NCBI GenBank assembly: GCA_944325615.1
Contig: CALVAU010000013.1
Span: 1-7,395, forward strand
From: Candidatus Gastranaerophilales bacterium
GTDB lineage: Bacteria > Cyanobacteriota > Vampirovibrionia > Gastranaerophilales > Gastranaerophilaceae
DNA: 7,395 nt
Reading direction: 5' to 3'
A model generated the notes under the pieces. That model worked only from the letters and a program-made list of their open reading frames with translations, was not told the DNA's origin and did no database searches. Shown piece after piece: positions 4,915 to 7,395 of the stretch (positions are counted from its first letter, which is position 1; each line of letters starts with the position of its first letter). Both the position numbers and the translations under genes were made by a program.

Positions 4915-5287
4915 TGTTCCCCTCCTTTACTTTGTTAATAATGTCTAAAATTTGTTTAGCTACAAAATATGGACTTTGCGTTCCACAATCTTTTTTAGAT
5001 AAGCATTTATCACAACTATTTAGTAAAGTCCAACAATTATAAACTCCGTTTTTATTAGCAACAGGAGTAATAATATCTTTTATTTTATCAAGGGCTTTAC
5101 TATATCGGTTTAACTCTTTGTTTTCAAATTTACCCACATTATAGCCTTCATCGTAGCATTCTTGGCAAGTTACAGACTTTCTTTTATATTCTTTTAAATA
5201 TTTATTTTCCTTCTGCAACTCCTCATTTTGCTTACGCAATCCCTCGTTTTGAGATTGTAGCAGGTTGATGTCAGTTATGCTTAGCAT
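4904..5287 (-). CDS. Coiled-coil protein with paired cysteines (127 aa), unknown function
   Basis: Residues about 8-36 ('LLQSQNEGLRKQNEELQKEN' and on) form a coiled coil with Asn/Gln-rich heptads. A CxxC follows at 41-44, then 'RYSKALDKIKDII' and a second group, Cys85, Cys92, Cys95 and Cys101, before a helical end 'KQILDIINKVKE'. The split cysteine pairs suggest a zinc site, and the coil suggests a dimer. The layout of N-terminal coil, 'Y..ALD.I..I' and spaced cysteines recurs in uncharacterised phage proteins I recall, but I cannot give a function. GGAGG seven bases before ATG 5287 sets the start, which overlaps the YopX gene end by 7 bases. Confidence 0.72.
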   Translation of the reverse strand: MLSITDINLLQSQNEGLRKQNEELQKENKYLKEYKRKSVTCQECYDEGYNVGKFENKELNRYSKALDKIKDIITPVANKNGVYNCWTLLNSCDKCLSKKDCGTQSPYFVAKQILDIINKVKEGNNAN

Positions 5288-5676
5288 TTGTTATCCTCCA
5301 ATATTTCAGGGTTTTCGTAAATGTTGCCGATTATTTCATAATCTAGATAGTGCCTTGCCAAGTGCCATTCTTTAAAATATTCGTATTTGCTCGGGTTTAT
5401 CATTTTAATATAAAATTTTGCGCGGTCATTATCCCATTTAACAACCCATTTTTTCCCATTTGGATATACTTCATTTTTCAAATATTCAAATAAAATATCC
5501 CCCTCAAAAATCAGTTTTCCGTTCTTATCTTTTAATCCTGTGCTTTGCATTAATTTTAAATCTTCACAAGAAAAACCTTGAGCAATATATTTTAATTGCG
5601 TATAAATTAGAGGCATATCATAAATCATACTTTTAGTTACTGGGTCATACACCCTCATTAAGAACCTATCTTGCAT
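5281..5676 (-). CDS. YopX-family phage protein
   Basis: 131 aa. Diagnostic segments are 'LMQSTGLKDKNGKLIFEGDI' (42-61) and 'YEIIGNIYENPEIL' (113-126), matching the YopX family named after the Bacillus phage SPbeta gene. The N-terminus 'FLMRVYDPVTKSMIYD' is also typical. YopX proteins are common in early/middle regions of Gram-positive and gut phages, form beta-rich assemblies, and have no established function. AAAGGA six bases before ATG 5676 sets the start. It follows the sigma-like gene by 12 bases and overlaps the next gene by 7. It is one of the clearest phage markers in the window. Confidence 0.93.
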   Translation of the reverse strand: MQDRFLMRVYDPVTKSMIYDMPLIYTQLKYIAQGFSCEDLKLMQSTGLKDKNGKLIFEGDILFEYLKNEVYPNGKKWVVKWDNDRAKFYIKMINPSKYEYFKEWHLARHYLDYEIIGNIYENPEILEDNKC

Positions 5677-5688
5677 TTCTAATCCTTT

Positions 5689-6195
5689 CTACAAATGTAG
5701 CTGTTTTGCCGACGGCACATAGGGCTTTGATGATATTTTTTCAAGCTCTTTCAGTGCCTGTCGATTCCAGTACAAAATTTTGTCTTTGTATTTTCCGTAT
5801 TTTTCAAGCTCAAAATCCTCTTCAAAAGAGAAAAACTCGGCTGTTATTTCACTCCATTTCATTTTTTCAATGTAGCGATATACAAGAAGTTTCCTGTAAT
5901 TCCATTTCTTAACCCGGGCAATTTGTGTTTTTATAATCTCTTTTTCAGGTTTTAACCAAGCCTCATATTCGGATATCTTTTTATTTATTTTTTCAAGTTT
6001 TAAAACATACTGTTCTTCTTGAGAATTTCGGCTTGTATTTCCGGAATTTACTTTGTCATGAGAATAGTTAACCGCCTTTAATGATGCCGAATCATGTTCC
6101 AGTTGTGCTTTTTTCTTTAATAAAAAGTCAAGTTCTTTTGATACCTCAGCAAAGTCGTCAAGCCTTTTTATCGTTATCGGTTCATAAGTATTCAT
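5689..6195 (-). CDS. Sigma-region-4-like phage regulator (DUF1492/ArpU type)
   Basis: 168 aa. The N-terminal half is helical with 'SASLKAVNYSHDKVNSGNTS' (36-55) followed by a coil (63-80), as in DUF1492-type phage proteins. The C-terminal half holds a sigma-70 region-4-like unit: 'YRKLLVYRYIEKMKWSEITA' (100-119), where R-LL--RYI---W-EI is the family signature, and 'ILYWNRQALKELEKI' (140-154) as recognition/last helix. These proteins control phage late or packaging genes (ArpU, RinA-like logic), so this may be the switch factor of the element. A 14-residue acidic/aromatic stretch (121-135) between the helices is longer than I expect. The start at 6195 has GGGG/AGG upstream. The preceding gene ends 29 bases before. 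Confidence 0.8.
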   Translation of the reverse strand: MNTYEPITIKRLDDFAEVSKELDFLLKKKAQLEHDSASLKAVNYSHDKVNSGNTSRNSQEEQYVLKLEKINKKISEYEAWLKPEKEIIKTQIARVKKWNYRKLLVYRYIEKMKWSEITAEFFSFEEDFELEKYGKYKDKILYWNRQALKELEKISSKPYVPSAKQLHL

Positions 6196-6224
6196 ACTGC
6201 CTAACCCCGCTTTTCTCCTGCTTC

Positions 6225-6428
6225 TTATTTCACTATTTTATTTTTGTATGCCCAAGATACTAATTGCGGGCGATTTTTGGAATCTGATTTAATTAGTAAA
6301 ATATGGCATATACTCCGAATTGTTGAATACGAATATCCCATTTTTACCGCTATCTCTCTGTCTGTAAATCCATCTATTAAAAGCTGTATAAATCTCTTTT
6401 CATTCTTAGTTATTTTTAAATTTTCCAT
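6225..6428 (-). CDS. Stand-alone LuxR/GerE-type helix-turn-helix protein (second copy)
   Basis: 67 aa, one degenerate GerE-type domain: 'ITKNEKRFIQLLIDGFTDRE' (6-25), 'IAVKMGYSYSTIRSICHILL' (26-45), then 'KNRPQLVSWAYKNKIV'. There is no sensor domain. The recognition helix (SYSTIRSICHI) differs from that of its upstream neighbour (LATVRTHIIHI), so the two would read different DNA. AAGGA eight bases before ATG 6428 overlaps the end of the upstream LuxR-type gene, whose stop lies two bases before this ATG; the pair should be co-translated and could form a heterodimer (inference). It looks closer to the copy at 3638-3856 than to its neighbour. Confidence 0.85.
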   Translation of the reverse strand: MENLKITKNEKRFIQLLIDGFTDREIAVKMGYSYSTIRSICHILLIKSDSKNRPQLVSWAYKNKIVK

Positions 6429-6430
6429 TG

Positions 6431-6649
6431 TTAATTTCCTTTATTTAATTCGTTTAAATACATTAAAACCGCCTTTACGCGAACGGCACTCTTTGCTTCA
6501 TTAATCAATCCCAGTTTTTGATAAATATGAATTATATGTGTTCTTACCGTTGCTAGTTGAACACAAAGTTTTTGGGAAATTCCTTTATTTGAAAAACCTT
6601 GTGCCATTAGCGCTAATACAGTTTGCTCTCGGGGGCTTAATTCAAACAT
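6431..6649 (-). CDS. Stand-alone LuxR/GerE-type helix-turn-helix protein (first copy)
   Basis: 72 aa, the most canonical of the three: 'LSPREQTVLALMAQGFSNKG' (4-23) then 'ISQKLCVQLATVRTHIIHIY' (24-43) and 'QKLGLINEAKSAVRVKA'. The usual 'EIA' is GIS here, while T-V-T-H of the recognition helix is kept. ATG 6649 is chosen because GAGGAG lies six bases upstream; an in-frame TTG at 6655 would sit inside that ribosome site spacing. GerE-only proteins act as small transcription regulators, such as Bacillus GerE, which supports a regulatory role; the target promoters are not visible. It follows the RusA gene by about 20 bases. Confidence 0.88.
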   Translation of the reverse strand: MFELSPREQTVLALMAQGFSNKGISQKLCVQLATVRTHIIHIYQKLGLINEAKSAVRVKAVLMYLNELNKGN

Positions 6650-6668
6650 TTTCAACTCCTCTTCACTT

Positions 6669-7112
6669 TTATAAATTTAGTTTTTGTTGAACATCTTTTG
6701 TATTTCTCCACTGTAAATAATCGGACATCTCCGTAATTTCAATTTCAATTCTCGGTTTTTCTTTATCGTAATAAACCCGAGATTCATCATGACCTGCTAT
6801 TATGTCCCTGTTATCATCAAGGATTAATCCTGAATGAACCATTGCATCATCAATAGCATTAAGTAAGTTTGACAGGTCATATTTAAGCCGTCTTTCAACA
6901 TAAAACACGCATTTAAGGTTAATAGGGTAGTTTACAATTCCAATTTCAGCTTTCACTCGATTTAGGTACGGCAGACATTCTTTTTCAAACTTTTTGTATT
7001 CTGCGCTCGGAATAATAATATGCCGTATTTTGCCTGTTTTGGTTTTTATTGGAATAATCTGCTGACTGTTTTTCTTCGTTACCGGCTTTGTCGAAATTGT
7101 AAACTTTATCAT
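6669..7112 (-). CDS. RusA-family Holliday junction resolvase
   Basis: 147 aa, close to the family's usual 120-140 plus a short tail. 'TKKNSQQII' (12-20) matches the N-terminal K-N/R segment. 'KYDLSNLLNAIDDAMVHSGL' (78-97) followed by 'ILDDNRDI' (97-104) gives the metal-binding acidic residues Asp79, Asp88 and Asp99/Asp100 in the D-xxN-...-D-...-DD order of RusA. These enzymes cut four-way junctions symmetrically in phage DNA recombination, repair or packaging. 'PRIEIEI' (120-126) is the closing strand. GGGAG lies only two bases before ATG 7112, with a second GGAG further up, so translation may be modest or coupled to the gene before it, 18 bases away. It marks this part as the DNA-metabolism section of the element. 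Confidence 0.92.
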   Translation of the reverse strand: MIKFTISTKPVTKKNSQQIIPIKTKTGKIRHIIIPSAEYKKFEKECLPYLNRVKAEIGIVNYPINLKCVFYVERRLKYDLSNLLNAIDDAMVHSGLILDDNRDIIAGHDESRVYYDKEKPRIEIEITEMSDYLQWRNTKDVQQKLNL

Positions 7113-7130
7113 CTCTCCCTATTTCTCCTA

Positions 7131-7395
7131 TTAATATTCTTCTTCTTCTGGTTCTTTTGCTTTTTCATCTAATTCTTTTTTATAAATCCACAATTCAAAT
7201 TCTTTTGTAAGTTCTTTTCCTTTCAAAAATTCAGTATAATTATCAATTTGTTTCTTTTGATTTACAGTAACTTTATTAAGTCTGGCTTTAGCATTTTCTG
7301 CATTCCATCTTTTTGAACGCTCTTCGCTAAGGTCTTTTGCTAAATTCATTTTTACTTCAATCAAATCTCTATATTCATCTGTTCCGATTTCTACT
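7131..7395 (-). CDS. Hydrophilic helical protein, 5' end outside window
   Basis: The frame stays open to the right edge (first visible residues VEIGTDEYRDLIEVKM), so the true start lies beyond base 7395. The in-frame TTG at 7364 and ATG at 7349 have no good ribosome site and are likely internal. The visible 88 residues are charged and helical ('EERSKRWNAENAKARL', 'KKELDEKAKEPEEEEY') with an acidic C-terminus. 'TDEYRDLIEVK' resembles the opening of small phage proteins that begin near 'EYxxLxExK', so little may be missing; this is a weak recollection. It is the first gene of the visible operon; function unknown. Confidence 0.65.
   Translation of the reverse strand, partial: VEIGTDEYRDLIEVKMNLAKDLSEERSKRWNAENAKARLNKVTVNQKKQIDNYTEFLKGKELTKEFELWIYKKELDEKAKEPEEEEY

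Noticed and set aside
6081..6504. Two further + strand frames opposite the sigma-like and LuxR-type genes
   Set aside because: Both are antisense to domain-bearing genes and lack start signals or recognisable domains.
1..7395. CRISPR array, insertion sequence or retron/diversity-generating element
   Set aside because: No regularly spaced repeats, transposase, terminal inverted repeats or reverse transcriptase were seen on either strand.

Overview
The window looks like an AT-rich bacterial chromosome carrying one end of an integrated, phage-like element. The host is not certain. The DUF151/bifunctional-nuclease protein at 862-1377 has the 'MIEMKV.GIALD' opening and 'F..FV..I.P.DFE' ending that I associate with cyanobacteria-related lineages. 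Together with the low GC and the gut-phage-style accessory genes, this makes a non-photosynthetic cyanobacterial relative (Melainabacteria/Gastranaerophilales) my best guess. A clostridial host cannot be excluded.

Left part (1-1655), host DNA. A zinc metallopeptidase gene runs off the left edge (+ strand, 5' end missing). It converges on the DUF151 gene (- strand), and the two share a perfect 12-bp inverted-repeat terminator. A good sigma70-type promoter drives the DUF151 gene. A second promoter drives a tRNA-Ser(GCU) gene at 1566-1655.

Right part (about 1640-7395), integrated element. Immediately after the tRNA 3' end there is a tyrosine integrase, then an excisionase-like protein. Reading away from the tRNA, a long train of closely packed genes follows, all on the - strand and all transcribed toward the integrase. 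In transcription order these are: a right-edge-truncated hydrophilic protein; a RusA-type Holliday-junction resolvase; two tandem LuxR/GerE-type helix-turn-helix (HTH) proteins; a sigma-region-4-like phage regulator (DUF1492/ArpU type); a YopX-family protein; a coiled-coil/cysteine protein; a small Cys-rich protein; a DPPH-motif methyltransferase; a 61-aa coiled-coil protein; a 53-aa protein overlapping it by 56 nt; a third LuxR-type HTH protein; a 47-aa single-pass membrane protein; and an ASCH-domain protein. A hairpin then separates this block from xis-int. Most genes have their own Shine-Dalgarno sequence, and neighbours overlap or are a few bases apart, so a polycistronic, translationally coupled early/middle phage operon is likely. 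No capsid, terminase, repressor or lysis gene is visible, so intact prophage versus satellite or other integrative element cannot be decided here.

The most unusual points are: three stand-alone LuxR-type HTH proteins with no sensor domain in one element, two of them directly before a sigma-like factor; a perfect tandem 11-bp repeat at the very end of int that could be integrase arm sites; the 56-nt same-strand gene overlap; and the very low GC of the ASCH gene.
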